Assembly: GCA_031553195.1 (NCBI GenBank)
Contig: JAVBLV010000093.1
Coordinates: 1 to 51,682 of the forward strand
Direction: 5' to 3'
Length of the DNA: 51,682 bases
Origin: JAVBLV01 sp031553195
GTDB taxonomy: Bacteria > Bacteroidota > Bacteroidia > Bacteroidales > P3
The notes beneath the pieces were generated by a model. The model saw only the letters and a program-made list of their open reading frames with translations. It had not been told where the DNA came from and ran no database searches. Positions 16,538 to 26,492 of the stretch are shown here, one piece after another. Each line of letters starts with the position of its first letter. The stretch's first letter is position 1. Made by a program: the position numbers and the translations under genes.

Positions 16538-18115
16538 ATGAAAAAAATTTTTACGTTTTTTGCCATTCTTTGCGTTTCGGCAACCTGCTCGTTGTTTGCG
16601 CAGAATGCAGTTATTACTTTATACGCTTCCGATGTATGGGGTGATGGCACCGGTTATCAGATGTTATTAGATTCAGATGCCAATACTTATGGCACTATTA
16701 TTCCTGCAACAGGATATTTAGGCAAGGGGGATATTCCCGCTTCTATTTACGACGAATTTGAATACAAAATACCGGTTAATGCCGACGGAGCTTTAAATAC
16801 AAGTAATATTGTTGTAAATGATGCAGTTACTATTACAATTCCTGCTGGCACCTATGATTTTTGTATAACCAATCCTACTCCCGGAGACACTACAATGTGG
16901 ATTGCAAATACAGCTTTGGGACGACAAAATGACTATACGTTCGAAGCGGACAAGCATTACAGGTTTATGGTGGTGTACAATTCTAGTAAACAAATGGATA
17001 CAGTAATGTTATCTGTAGGTCCTGTAGGAGTTGATTTATCAGCTACTCAGTTATCTGTTCCAGCTCCATCCTGTGCTTTAACCAGTGCGGAAACAATAAG
17101 ATTACAAGTCGTAAATAATGGCACAGAGGTTATTACAGGGTTTACCGCCAAATACAAAATCGGAACAACCGGAACGCCTGTTTCTGAAAACGTCACCGGT
17201 ATTAGCTTGAAACCTCTTCAGGGATATGTTTATACATTTACAGCTCTTGCTGATTTAACCATGCCTGCCCTTGATTCACTCCAGGGCTCGATTGAATTAA
17301 CAGAAGATGTTCTTTCGACAAATAATACAACTCCATGGGCTTACACAGGGGTACTGGATCCTGTTTCCACTTTCCCCTATACCCAAAATTTCGATAATGG
17401 AAACACATGGGGATGGAGAGTTCTGGATGCTAACCAAGACGGCGCTACATGGGAGCTAAATTATATTAGTGAAACAAATGTAGTTGCTGATTATTTCCAC
17501 CTGAGCAACAGTACTGCAAATGATTGGTTGGTTTCTTCTTGTTTTACTTTTGCGGCTGGCGAAATGTATTCGATCAAATTCGATTATGCAGTTGATATGA
17601 CTTATGCTAATATGCTTGGATACGATGGTACCGGCGCAATGAAAGTTTTTGTCGGAACCGCCCAAACAGCGGCAGGTTTGACAACGCAAATTGTAGATCT
17701 GCCCAGTATTTCAAATACTGATTTTACAAGCAGTACCACAAAATTCAAGGTTTCGAGCACGGGAACCTATTATATCGGATTTAATGCTGTTACTCCTAGC
17801 GCGAATACTTATTCCATATTAATGTTAGATAATATTCAAATATCAAAAGTTACCGGAATTGACAATGCAAATAACGATAATATTAATTTGCGTATTTATC
17901 CTAATCCGGCTAAAGATAATGTAGTAATCCGTTCGGATGCGGCTATCAAACAAATTGAAATTGCCAGCCTTGCAGGAAAAGTAATCTATTCGCATAATGT
18001 TGCCGGCGCGTATGACCATACGGTTAATGTCGCTAATTTTGCTCAAGGCATTTATATCGTTAAAACGATTACTGCTAACGGCATATCTCTTCAAAAATTG
18101 AACGTAGTAAAATAG
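16538..18115 (+). CDS. T9SS-secreted DUF2436 / cleaved-adhesin-like surface protein
   Basis: 525 residues. The signal peptide ends near CSLFAQ (residue 22). Residues about 25-160 match the DUF2436 domain of Porphyromonas gingipain/HagA adhesin regions: DVWGDGTGYQMLLDSDANTY, FEYKIP, TYDFCITNP, TMWIA, FEADKHYRFMV. Then comes a CARDB-like beta region (about 165-265), a cleaved-adhesin/MAM-like lectin domain (about 280-440, FDNGNTWGWRVLDANQDGATW ... WLVSSCFTF), and a T9SS type A sorting domain (LRIYPNPAKDNVVIRS ... GIYIVK). The C-terminal domain directs export through T9SS and anchoring at the cell surface. No protease domain is present, so this is an adhesin/haemagglutinin-type module alone; the ligand is unknown. 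Confidence 0.88.
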   Translation: MKKIFTFFAILCVSATCSLFAQNAVITLYASDVWGDGTGYQMLLDSDANTYGTIIPATGYLGKGDIPASIYDEFEYKIPVNADGALNTSNIVVNDAVTITIPAGTYDFCITNPTPGDTTMWIANTALGRQNDYTFEADKHYRFMVVYNSSKQMDTVMLSVGPVGVDLSATQLSVPAPSCALTSAETIRLQVVNNGTEVITGFTAKYKIGTTGTPVSENVTGISLKPLQGYVYTFTALADLTMPALDSLQGSIELTEDVLSTNNTTPWAYTGVLDPVSTFPYTQNFDNGNTWGWRVLDANQDGATWELNYISETNVVADYFHLSNSTANDWLVSSCFTFAAGEMYSIKFDYAVDMTYANMLGYDGTGAMKVFVGTAQTAAGLTTQIVDLPSISNTDFTSSTTKFKVSSTGTYYIGFNAVTPSANTYSILMLDNIQISKVTGIDNANNDNINLRIYPNPAKDNVVIRSDAAIKQIEIASLAGKVIYSHNVAGAYDHTVNVANFAQGIYIVKTITANGISLQKLNVVK

Positions 18116-18139
18116 TTGTTTCGATTTTTTTTATTATAC

Positions 18140-18176
18140 AAAAAAGCTGTCTGGATTTTAACCAGACAGCTTTTTT
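18140..18176 (+). terminator. Rho-independent terminator of the DUF2436 gene
   Basis: AAAAAAGCTGTCTGG (18140-18154), loop of 7, CCAGACAGCTTTTTT (18162-18176). The 15-bp stem is perfect, with T-tracts either way, 24 bases after the stop codon. Confidence 0.93.
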
Positions 18177-18402
18177 CAATTATATAAGCATGTTCGTTGA
18201 GAATAGACATTATAAATTGCCTTACAAAGGTCTCGCTTTTATAATGAGAGGGGAACAACATCATACCATTTAAACATTCATTTTCATCATATTGAAATGT
18301 GTTGATTTGGTAGTAAGGCGATGAGAGGATTTAGACATCTTCAAATTTTCGCATTGCCTTATTCGTCGTTAATTAAGATATTCCCATTAAAACAAAACGA
18401 CA

Positions 18403-21400
18403 TTACTGTATTACAAGTTTTTCAACTCTTGTCCAATTTTTATGTGTAAGACGTATCAAATAGGCGCCTTTGGGCAGGCCTTGTAAAGTAATATCTTTAT
18501 TAGTAACGGATTGACAGTTGAATTGTTCTTTTTTCAAAATTCTGCCTTCGGGCGTAAACAAAATCATTTCTACTTCGCAGTTTGCCCCTTCTATGCTTAA
18601 TTGGGTATTATTGCGAGCCGGGTTAGGAGCCAGGGTTATTTTTACCAAAGAGCTTTCGCTCGCTGAAATAGATGTCGCATACGAGGTGGCCATCACCCAA
18701 TCACTGTATTCTCCATTGCCGCAATAGCCCCGAACATAAACGTCGTAGTTCGAATTGGGGTTGTTTACTTTGATATTTACTCCCTGGTAAGTGTTTGTCG
18801 TCGTGGCCGTCCCTCTCGGACTCCCTTCAGGAACTACGCTTATTTCCCAGTTCTGGTGGCATTCGTTGTTGTACCAGCTGGCAAAAATCGTGTCGCCGCT
18901 AACGCCAATACGGGGAATCGTCAGGTTTTCTACAGGAATGCAAGTCCCCGTTTGCAATGTAACCGGCGCACTGTATATTCCTGTATCGCCCGTTCCGCAA
19001 ACAGGACGAATCATTATTTCGTAGGAAGTGTTAGGCGTAAGTCCGGTCAACGTGTCGCGGTTCTTGTTGATTATCTTGGTTGAAGCGTCGCCGACGGGAA
19101 TTTGTTTATAGGACAATTGCCATTGGGTTTGACCTGCCGCAGCTGTAAAACCGATAATTGCCGTTATGGGGCATGCCCGTACAATAGTTACATTGCTAAC
19201 GTCGTTGCATGGGTTAATCGTAACAGCCTCCGAAGCAACCGCTATGCTGGCAGCGTTAACGCCGCATATATTGCGCACTTCGAACGTATAGATAGCGCCG
19301 CGTTGCAAACCGTTAAACGTATAAGTCGTCGTATTTACAATCTGCGAAGCGACAGGTATTCCTGCTTGTAAAGCGCTCACTTTCCATTGGGTTTGTCCGG
19401 CAAGCGCCGTCCAATCTACTTTTACCGAAGTTCCCGTGGTTATCGTATTTACAGTAGCGACCGGATGACAAATATGACGACTCACTTTTATATTATCCAC
19501 AAACAAATCACAATCATCAGGACCTGAATTTGAACCTGCAGTTGATTCAACATAAAAAGCAATACGCACTTCGCCTGTCCTATTTGTTAAAGGAATAGTA
19601 ACGTGTTCTCCGGCTCTATTTATATTAAAATATACTCTTGAAGAACCTGCATTATTCCATAATGCTAAAGTATCATTTATTGTCCAAATTCCATTTGAGG
19701 AAATTAAAACAGCAAATTTATCATCTGTTCCAATTCCTTCGGCCTGATTAACGCTGGTAGCGTCTGTTAAAGCCAAATCAAACTCTAACGCAACATCTCC
19801 GGTTGTTCCCAAATTTATCGTAGGCATTATTAACCATTCTTTTGTCGCTGGGCCATATACATTTGCTTTTGCAGATTTACTAATCGTCGTGTTGTTGGCA
19901 AAATCATCGATTGTCCATTTAGTACTTGATGTTGAGGTAAAGGTAACTGAAGTTCCATCTGTAGGCAATAAACCAGTCATACAATTCCAACAGTTAGAGG
20001 GCGGGAATGTTGTACTGGCAAATCCTTCTGTAAATGGAAGAGACACAGAAACACATAATGTTCTGAATGATACCGAATCGTATACGCTTGTATCTCCAAT
20101 TCCACAAATAGATTTTATTCTGAATGTGTAATTTGTATTGGGACTGAGATTTGATAAGGCATAATTTGTCGTTGCATAGGTTAATGAAGTCCAATTGGCA
20201 ACTGCATCCGCTTTATATTCTATCAAAAAATTTGATCCGGATGAATAAGACCAGGAAACATTTGCAGAACTGGAAGTAATATTATTTACAGCTAGATTTG
20301 TTGGTTTAGAACAACTGACAATAGATATATTGTCTATGTACAAAAGATTATCCGATTGGCCGGATTCCACATAAAAAGCAATACTGATAACACCTGTTAG
20401 ACCGGTTAAAGGAATTCCTACTGTTTGGAATTGTTCATTTAAACTGCTCAATGGGTGGAGCGAAGAAGAATTCGACCATTCGGTTGCATGAGCAGGATCC
20501 CAAGTGTTTCCTCCATCAAGAGAGATGAGAACAATAAATTTATCATTTGCGCCAATAGTAGGAGGATACAGATAAGAAGAACCACTTAGCTTTACATCAA
20601 ATTGTAATTCATAATTTCCTCTAGCGCCAATATCTATGGCAGGCGTTATTAACCAATCATTACGGTTATACATGTCAATCATGCCAACGGTATAGCACAT
20701 CCATTGTTCTGCACGGTATTGCATATTTGACGTTTGCATGATACTTGTAGGAGTATATAATAATTTTCTTTCTTTCCAGCAAGTGCTGGGTAAATAACAA
20801 TTACCTCCTTGTATATTTTCAAAATCTTCAATCCAAGGTACCGATAAAGAAGAGCATTGAGTGGTAAATTTTCTTGTTTCAGAAAGCGGACTCTCATCAT
20901 ATATGCAAATAGTTTTAGACATTACTTCATAAGTGGTTCCGGATTGTAAACCGGTAAGGGTTAGCGTATCGGTTAATCTGCCATTTGTAACAAAGACCTC
21001 AATGGAATCCCAACGTCCGGGGTTAATGACATGGTAAGGTCTGTAAAAGAATCTTATTTTAGAAGTAATACTGTCGGTTACAGAGTAAGCGATATCAGCA
21101 GTATGAGCAGTGATATTAATTATATTCATATTTACAGGAACGGCACAAGGTTTTCTGTAAATATAAATATTATCGATAGCTGCCGGTGGAACTCCGTGAA
21201 TCAAATTATTGTACCAATACAGAACTAAATTATACATGCAGGGTTGGGAAATGTGGAAAGAGACAGTTTTATGTAACCAATTATTACTATCATATAATTT
21301 CCCCAGATCAATTGTGTTGGAAAGATTTAATTCTTCTCCGGCAGTAATTGTTATTGTATCGGGTACTAATGCGATTCTGAGATAAGAATTATAAACTGAA

Positions 21401-24036
21401 GTAGCGCTATAATGCCCCATACACCTCCAGTCATACTCTATAATATAATCATATTCTTCATCGAAATATAATGGTTTAACAGCATAAACAATACTTGTTG
21501 CAGCTGAATAGGAATTAGAAGCGCCATTGTCATAGGAGATATAAAGTCCTTTATTTCCACCATTTTGAGCTGCTGTTCCAATGACCCATCTATTGCCAGC
21601 ATTTCCGTTTAACAATTGCCAAACAGGGGATGTTTCAAAACTTTCTATAAATGGAATTGTGTCAGGAGAAGGTTTTGTTGTTATCTGAGCAGATTCGCTC
21701 CAAAATTCTGGCGCGCAATTAGTTCTGATTTTAACTTCGTAAGTTGTATTCTCCATTAGACCTGATAAAGTAGTCGAGTTTGTGGATGCATTTTGCGTTT
21801 GCATGTTTCCGGAACCTGCAATGCCATATTTTACAACATAAGAGGTTTGCAAATTTCTCCAGTTTAAATCAATAGAATTTGAATGTATGCTCCTTGCATA
21901 AATATTGGCCACTTCTTGGCAAGAGGAAGGAATATAGTCAATATCCACATTGTCAACGTAAATTGAGGATAAAGGCGTATTGCCATTATGTCCAAACGCG
22001 ATATTGAAATTATTTCCTGTGTAATTTGCAAAACTTACAATGCAAGTATTCCATTCTGTAGTCATTAAAATTGTATCAACACGAATAAAAGAATTAATAT
22101 CTTCAGGGTTTATTACGCCCACTTCTAATTTTAATCCGGGAATAGTCCCTTTGGCTTTGAACCGCACTTGCACAGTATCCATAGAGAGGGATGGATTTAT
22201 TTTGGAAGAAATTAAATAAAATTTGTTTTCAGGGGCGCAATTTCCATTATACATGGCAAGCGAGTAATGGACGGTAGAAAATGCGGTTATTTCATTGTTT
22301 GATTGTAAGGTTGAAAAACCACCTATATTTGAGGTAGAATCAAAATATTGAGAAATCGGCAAATCAAAAGCGGTCCAAAATTCAATACTCCTACACCATA
22401 CGCCGGTATCTATTCCTCCACAATTGGAATGCATGCTCATTTCATATTGAGTGCCAGATGTTAGATTTATTAGTGTATAAGGTAATGATACATTTGTATT
22501 CGTAGTCCATGTCGTTTGTCCTTTCTCCCTGTAACGAATGGTGTAATTAGCAACTCCATTTATAGAAGGATGCGTAATTTTTGCAGAGGTAGTTGTTATT
22601 TCAGTTATTCTTACGCTATCCTTATTAATGTCTGCGCAGTTAGGGATGGGTTCAATAATAACATCATCTAAATAGGAGGCATAGCTATCAGCATTAATTC
22701 CTCCATGCATAAAAACAATGTGATTCCCTGTAGCGTTTGCCGATTGGAAAGAAACTGTATATTCTTTCCAATTAGAAGTTAATGAGTCAACTTGTTGTAA
22801 ATGGAAAGTAGATGTATCATTTGGATCTGCCATGTACCCGATTTTTAATGTTCCTGAACCATTGGAAAACATAGCCATAAAACGGGTGCGCAATGTATTG
22901 ATTGGGTTCGAAAAACGAGGGCTTACTAAGGCTGTGTTTTGAAATGGGGTTGTCGAAGCGCTCATAGCACAACGATTATATGGCGAATAAGAATAGGCAG
23001 GCGAAAAGTAATTGAAATTAGGATAAGGATAAGGATAAGAAAAAGGAAAAGGAGAATAGTTAATGCCAATAGATGGGGAAGAATTATCGTGTATGAACGA
23101 CCAACAAGAGGGTATTAAAATGTTCTCAAAATCCTCATAAATAGGCGCTTCAAAAATTGTCCAAAAAGAAGCAATTCCGCTGGCACAACCGGTATCTGTT
23201 ACTCCACAAATGGCTTTAACAGTTACTTCATAAGATTTGTTAGGAAGTAGGGAAGTAAGTATATGTGTAGGATTGTTACCAACAGATTCTTCTATCCATG
23301 CAGAGCGCCCTTTTTCTCTATACGATAAAATCCAATTGGTTTCAGCGCCTCGAGGACTCCAATTGATGGTTGCAGATGTTCTGGTTATATTGGAGAAAGC
23401 GATACCTCCGGGAACATGACATCTTCTATTGGTATCTATACTTAGTCGTATATTGGGACGATTAGAACTCAATGTAACTGATGTATTAGAATTGTCATTG
23501 TTGGTAAGTTCCTCGGAATATCCGTAACTATTCGTACCTGTTGTTGTGGTATATGCCCAATTTATGGGGCCATAATAATAGGCTTTATCAATAGAGACCA
23601 TTACCCTCAAATTTCCTGCCCCATTGTAAAAAAACGGAACCTGTAACGGAACTTGCACCCAATCGGGAGAGGTGTTATTCCAATTGTTGATGACATCGTC
23701 ATAAACCAAAACAGCCGATGAGGTTAATGTGTTCCATGCCCATGAACTTGTTATTCCTGTATCAGTGCGAGGGATTTCCTGTAAATAAATTTTTACAGGT
23801 ATAGGTATATACGAGGCAGAAGGTCTATTCCATGCCAAAGATAGAATAGTTCCTTTCACCAACCCATCGGAAGGTTTATAAATGGATGCGTTTCGTACAA
23901 ACATTTGGGACATTTGGGATCCGGTAATAGGACCATTGGCAACCTCTACTCCTGTTCCAATTGTAATTGTTCTCTGTGCTTGTAATAAAAAGCCTAGTAT
24001 GAGAAAAGAAAAGAGAAATGGTAAAAGTTTTTTCAT
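18403..24036 (-). CDS. Giant T9SS-secreted multi-FN3 / MAM-like adhesin
   Basis: 1877 residues. The signal peptide is MKKLLPFLFSFLILGFLLQAQ. Fibronectin type III domains alternate with cleaved-adhesin/MAM-like beta domains. FN3 signatures such as TSATINW...Y...LTSLLPNKSYEVTVKAICG recur at roughly 210, 465, 705, 970, 1215, 1475, 1570 and 1655. MAM-like blocks with EDFEN/ESFETSPVW and YLDDVIIEP/YIDNISIVS patterns lie between them. The end is a T9SS type A sorting domain (LAPNPARNN ... LPKGAYLIRL). The protein is therefore exported and attached to the surface. It converges on the DUF2436 gene. The C-terminal third (18403 to about 19480) is clearly GC-richer than the rest, suggesting a mosaic origin. 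A -7-like box TAACTTTG lies at 24133-24126. Confidence 0.88.
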   Translation of the reverse strand: MKKLLPFLFSFLILGFLLQAQRTITIGTGVEVANGPITGSQMSQMFVRNASIYKPSDGLVKGTILSLAWNRPSASYIPIPVKIYLQEIPRTDTGITSSWAWNTLTSSAVLVYDDVINNWNNTSPDWVQVPLQVPFFYNGAGNLRVMVSIDKAYYYGPINWAYTTTTGTNSYGYSEELTNNDNSNTSVTLSSNRPNIRLSIDTNRRCHVPGGIAFSNITRTSATINWSPRGAETNWILSYREKGRSAWIEESVGNNPTHILTSLLPNKSYEVTVKAICGVTDTGCASGIASFWTIFEAPIYEDFENILIPSCWSFIHDNSSPSIGINYSPFPFSYPYPYPNFNYFSPAYSYSPYNRCAMSASTTPFQNTALVSPRFSNPINTLRTRFMAMFSNGSGTLKIGYMADPNDTSTFHLQQVDSLTSNWKEYTVSFQSANATGNHIVFMHGGINADSYASYLDDVIIEPIPNCADINKDSVRITEITTTSAKITHPSINGVANYTIRYREKGQTTWTTNTNVSLPYTLINLTSGTQYEMSMHSNCGGIDTGVWCRSIEFWTAFDLPISQYFDSTSNIGGFSTLQSNNEITAFSTVHYSLAMYNGNCAPENKFYLISSKINPSLSMDTVQVRFKAKGTIPGLKLEVGVINPEDINSFIRVDTILMTTEWNTCIVSFANYTGNNFNIAFGHNGNTPLSSIYVDNVDIDYIPSSCQEVANIYARSIHSNSIDLNWRNLQTSYVVKYGIAGSGNMQTQNASTNSTTLSGLMENTTYEVKIRTNCAPEFWSESAQITTKPSPDTIPFIESFETSPVWQLLNGNAGNRWVIGTAAQNGGNKGLYISYDNGASNSYSAATSIVYAVKPLYFDEEYDYIIEYDWRCMGHYSATSVYNSYLRIALVPDTITITAGEELNLSNTIDLGKLYDSNNWLHKTVSFHISQPCMYNLVLYWYNNLIHGVPPAAIDNIYIYRKPCAVPVNMNIINITAHTADIAYSVTDSITSKIRFFYRPYHVINPGRWDSIEVFVTNGRLTDTLTLTGLQSGTTYEVMSKTICIYDESPLSETRKFTTQCSSLSVPWIEDFENIQGGNCYLPSTCWKERKLLYTPTSIMQTSNMQYRAEQWMCYTVGMIDMYNRNDWLITPAIDIGARGNYELQFDVKLSGSSYLYPPTIGANDKFIVLISLDGGNTWDPAHATEWSNSSSLHPLSSLNEQFQTVGIPLTGLTGVISIAFYVESGQSDNLLYIDNISIVSCSKPTNLAVNNITSSSANVSWSYSSGSNFLIEYKADAVANWTSLTYATTNYALSNLSPNTNYTFRIKSICGIGDTSVYDSVSFRTLCVSVSLPFTEGFASTTFPPSNCWNCMTGLLPTDGTSVTFTSTSSTKWTIDDFANNTTISKSAKANVYGPATKEWLIMPTINLGTTGDVALEFDLALTDATSVNQAEGIGTDDKFAVLISSNGIWTINDTLALWNNAGSSRVYFNINRAGEHVTIPLTNRTGEVRIAFYVESTAGSNSGPDDCDLFVDNIKVSRHICHPVATVNTITTGTSVKVDWTALAGQTQWKVSALQAGIPVASQIVNTTTYTFNGLQRGAIYTFEVRNICGVNAASIAVASEAVTINPCNDVSNVTIVRACPITAIIGFTAAAGQTQWQLSYKQIPVGDASTKIINKNRDTLTGLTPNTSYEIMIRPVCGTGDTGIYSAPVTLQTGTCIPVENLTIPRIGVSGDTIFASWYNNECHQNWEISVVPEGSPRGTATTTNTYQGVNIKVNNPNSNYDVYVRGYCGNGEYSDWVMATSYATSISASESSLVKITLAPNPARNNTQLSIEGANCEVEMILFTPEGRILKKEQFNCQSVTNKDITLQGLPKGAYLIRLTHKNWTRVEKLVIQ
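23020..23055. repeat. Hexanucleotide tandem repeat inside the giant adhesin gene
   Basis: Three GGATAA units followed by AAAAGG-type units. On the coding strand they encode PFPFSYPYPYP. The 6-bp unit keeps frame, so slippage would add or remove dipeptides rather than switch the gene off. Confidence 0.7.
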
Positions 24037-24754
24037 GGTTTTATTTTTTTAGTTTATATAGAATTTGATGGATTATATTGAATGCAATAATAAATACAGA
24101 ACCTGTGAAAAAAGAATTATTTTAACAAAGTTATGATACATTTGTCGTATAATGACCTTGAGGTAGAAACATTAAAACATTATTTCCCAAAAGATAAAAT
24201 TAAAATTTGAATATCCGTTTTCATGCATAATGTGAATTTAGATATAAAATATTGTCTTGTGACGGAGTTTTAACATATTTATTATCAAATATTTAAAAGA
24301 AAATGTAGCCCTGCCTTTTTGTGCTTCTACCCTATTATGACTAATATAAGGACATTCAAAAATTAAAAAAAATTGAACAGGGCAAATATATAAATTTTAA
24401 ATAGAATCTGCAAGGCATATCTCTGTTTTTTTAACATTTTAATAATCACCTCGTTTCAATTACATTAGACTCCCTCGGAAAATCTTTTTTGCCTTGATGC
24501 AAAAGAAACAAAAAGTCAAGGCTGACGACAGATATGCTAAAAAATTATTTGTTGTGGCTAAACAAAATAACTTGCCCGTCGACACTGTTATTCCAACCCC
24601 TAAATAACAAACGCTGTCATGTTATTTTTCGAAAGGAGGCTATTTATCAGTGATAAGAAAACAGAAAAATAGATTAGAATATACATCTTGAGTTGAAAGT
24701 CTGAAAATAATATTCATTAAGTTCATTTGGATAAGACTTGATAAAATGTGTGTT
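24037..24754. other. Long intergenic region upstream of both the adhesin and the ATPase gene
   Basis: It contains a possible adhesin -7 box (24133-24126, minus strand) and the second copy of the dispersed repeat (24485-24640). I see no gene. The remainder is AT-rich without recognisable structure. Confidence 0.6.
24485..24640. repeat. Dispersed structured repeat, copy 2
   Basis: It matches 1-157 in the same orientation, with a handful of mostly C-to-T or G-to-A differences. It ends abruptly after GGAGGC where copy 1 continues into its inverted half, so this copy is truncated. Confidence 0.8.
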
Positions 24755-24785
24755 TTTGATATCTCAAAAATTTTACTTAACTTTG
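24755..24785 (+). promoter_or_regulatory. Promoter of the DUF234 ATPase gene
   Basis: -33 TTTG (24755-24758) and -7 TAACTTTG (24778-24785) are exactly 19 nt apart. Transcription should start near 24792, about 37 nt before the ATG. Confidence 0.85.
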
Positions 24786-24813
24786 TAACCGCCGTAACTG
24801 TTACGAGTGTAAC
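24785..24813 (+). promoter_or_regulatory. GTAAC repeat cluster at the transcription start (possible operator)
   Basis: GTAAC occurs at 24785-24789, 24794-24798 and 24809-24813, and its complement GTTAC at 24800-24804. GTAACTGTTAC (24794-24804) is a perfect palindrome centred on the predicted start site. This placement suits a repressor site, or paired loops in the leader. Confidence 0.5.
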
Positions 24814-24828
24814 AAAATATAAAAGGAT

Positions 24829-26151
24829 ATGAAATTCTATAACAGAATAAGTGAACTTGCTGAATTACAAAGAATAAAAAATCTGTCATCCAGTGAATAT
24901 TCCCGTCTGACAGTAGTAACCGGACGAAGACGGATTGGCAAAACAAGCCTTATCATGAAGTCGGTTGAAGATACGCCAACGGTTTATTTATTTGTAAGTC
25001 GGAAGAATGAAGCAACACTTTGCAGCGAGTTTGCCCCTATTATTTCACAATCGCTTGATACATTTGTTCCGGTAGAGATCCGTACATTCCGTTCGTTGTT
25101 TCAATACCTTATGGAATTAGCTACACACAGGTCATTTAATTTGGTTATTGACGAGTTTCAGGAATTTTACAATATCAACGAGTCTGTTTATAGCGATATG
25201 CAGAATATTTGGGATACCTATCGAAAGAAATCCCAAATGAATTTAATTGTTTCGGGTTCTGTTTACTCATTAATGCAGAAAATATTCCAAAACTCAAAAG
25301 AGCCTTTATTTGGCAGGGCAGATAATATTATCAAATTGTCGGCATTTGACCTTTTGACATTGAAAGAAATCATGCATGATTATTTTCCAAAATATAGCAA
25401 CGATGATTTATTGGCTTTATATTCGTTTACAGGTGGTGTACCTAAATATGTTGAATTGTTTTGTGATAACCGAATGTTGAGTGTCAATGAAATGATTGAA
25501 TTCATGGTTCGGGAAAATTCACCATTTACGGATGAAGGAAAAAATCTGTTGATTGAAGAATTTGGTAAAAACTATGCTACTTATTTTTCTATATTAAGCG
25601 CCATTTCGGGCGGAATTAATACACAACCTGAAATAGAAGTTGCTTTGGGCGACAAAAGTATTGGTGGACAAATCAAAAGATTGATTGAAGATTACGATAT
25701 TATCACTCGGCAACGCCCAATTTTAGCGAAAGAAGGAACACAAACCGTTCGTTATGAAATCAAGGACAATTTTATTCGTTTTTGGTTCAATTATTTTGAC
25801 CGTCATCGTTCATTAATTGAAATTAAAAACTTTGTAGGACTTCAATCCATTATCAAAGACGATTACACAACTTATTCAGGTAAAATGCTGGAAAATTATT
25901 TTAAACAACAATTTGCCGAAAGTTTTCAATACTGTGCTATCGGTTCTTGGTGGGAAGCTCGTAATGCACAGAATGAAATTGACATTGTAGCCCTCAAACT
26001 AGAAAAAAATCAAGCGGTGGTGGCAGAAGTTAAGCGACAAAAGAAAAATTTTAAGCCGGAATTATTGGCCACAAAAGTGGAACATTTCAAACAGAAAGTA
26101 TTGCCTAAATACAAAATTGAAACTGTTTGTTTGTCGTTGGAAGATATGTAG
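24829..26151 (+). CDS. ATPase_2/DUF234 family AAA+ ATPase with C-terminal nuclease-like domain
   Basis: 440 residues. The N-terminal P-loop is VTGRRRIGKTSL (about residues 30-41). The Walker B-like strand is LVIDEFQEF, and the sensor-like region is LIVSGSVYSLM. A winged-helix region follows (about 240-300). The C-terminal DUF234 region ends with ARNAQNEIDIVAL ... VVAEVKRQ, the D-x(n)-E-x-K layout of a PD-(D/E)XK nuclease fold. The family is common in archaea and anaerobic bacteria, often as many paralogues; its role is unknown. AAAGGA precedes the ATG. It is flanked by repeats and IS remnants, so it probably belongs to a horizontally acquired patch. Confidence 0.85.
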   Translation: MKFYNRISELAELQRIKNLSSSEYSRLTVVTGRRRIGKTSLIMKSVEDTPTVYLFVSRKNEATLCSEFAPIISQSLDTFVPVEIRTFRSLFQYLMELATHRSFNLVIDEFQEFYNINESVYSDMQNIWDTYRKKSQMNLIVSGSVYSLMQKIFQNSKEPLFGRADNIIKLSAFDLLTLKEIMHDYFPKYSNDDLLALYSFTGGVPKYVELFCDNRMLSVNEMIEFMVRENSPFTDEGKNLLIEEFGKNYATYFSILSAISGGINTQPEIEVALGDKSIGGQIKRLIEDYDIITRQRPILAKEGTQTVRYEIKDNFIRFWFNYFDRHRSLIEIKNFVGLQSIIKDDYTTYSGKMLENYFKQQFAESFQYCAIGSWWEARNAQNEIDIVALKLEKNQAVVAEVKRQKKNFKPELLATKVEHFKQKVLPKYKIETVCLSLEDM

Positions 26152-26204
26152 GATAAAATATTTAGTAATTTTACTCATTGTGTTGAGTAATTTTGCTCTG
26201 CATG

Positions 26205-26492
26205 TTATAATTTTCTTATTTCCAATTCATTAAGACTATTCTTGATTCGCAGTAGCTTGTTTTCCCTTTTCTTTCCTACATAATATTTAAACGGCATGGT
26301 GAAAGCGGCAATACAAAAGCCAATAAACATTACAAGTCCGAAAAGTAAGCCAAATGACGACATTCCGTCAAAGTTAGGCTTCGCTAAGTCTGATAGCACA
26401 GCTAATGTCATATAGGAAGAGCTTAATCCCAATATAATTGCCAAAACTATGGACAAGGCTTTTTTCTTCCAGAAAATTGCCCGACTAAACAT
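26205..26492 (-). CDS. Small membrane protein, partner of a broken upstream gene
   Basis: About 95 residues from the ATG at 26492. There are two hydrophobic helices (ALSIVLAIILGLSSSYMTL and GLLFGLVMFIGFCIAAFTM) and a basic C-terminal tail. It overlaps the end of the preceding reading frame (26447-26698) by 46 bases, as in translationally coupled pairs. I do not recognise the family. The frame stays open further upstream to 26618, but that part is out-of-frame translation of the preceding gene. Confidence 0.5.
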   Translation of the reverse strand: MFSRAIFWKKKALSIVLAIILGLSSSYMTLAVLSDLAKPNFDGMSSFGLLFGLVMFIGFCIAAFTMPFKYYVGKKRENKLLRIKNSLNELEIRKL

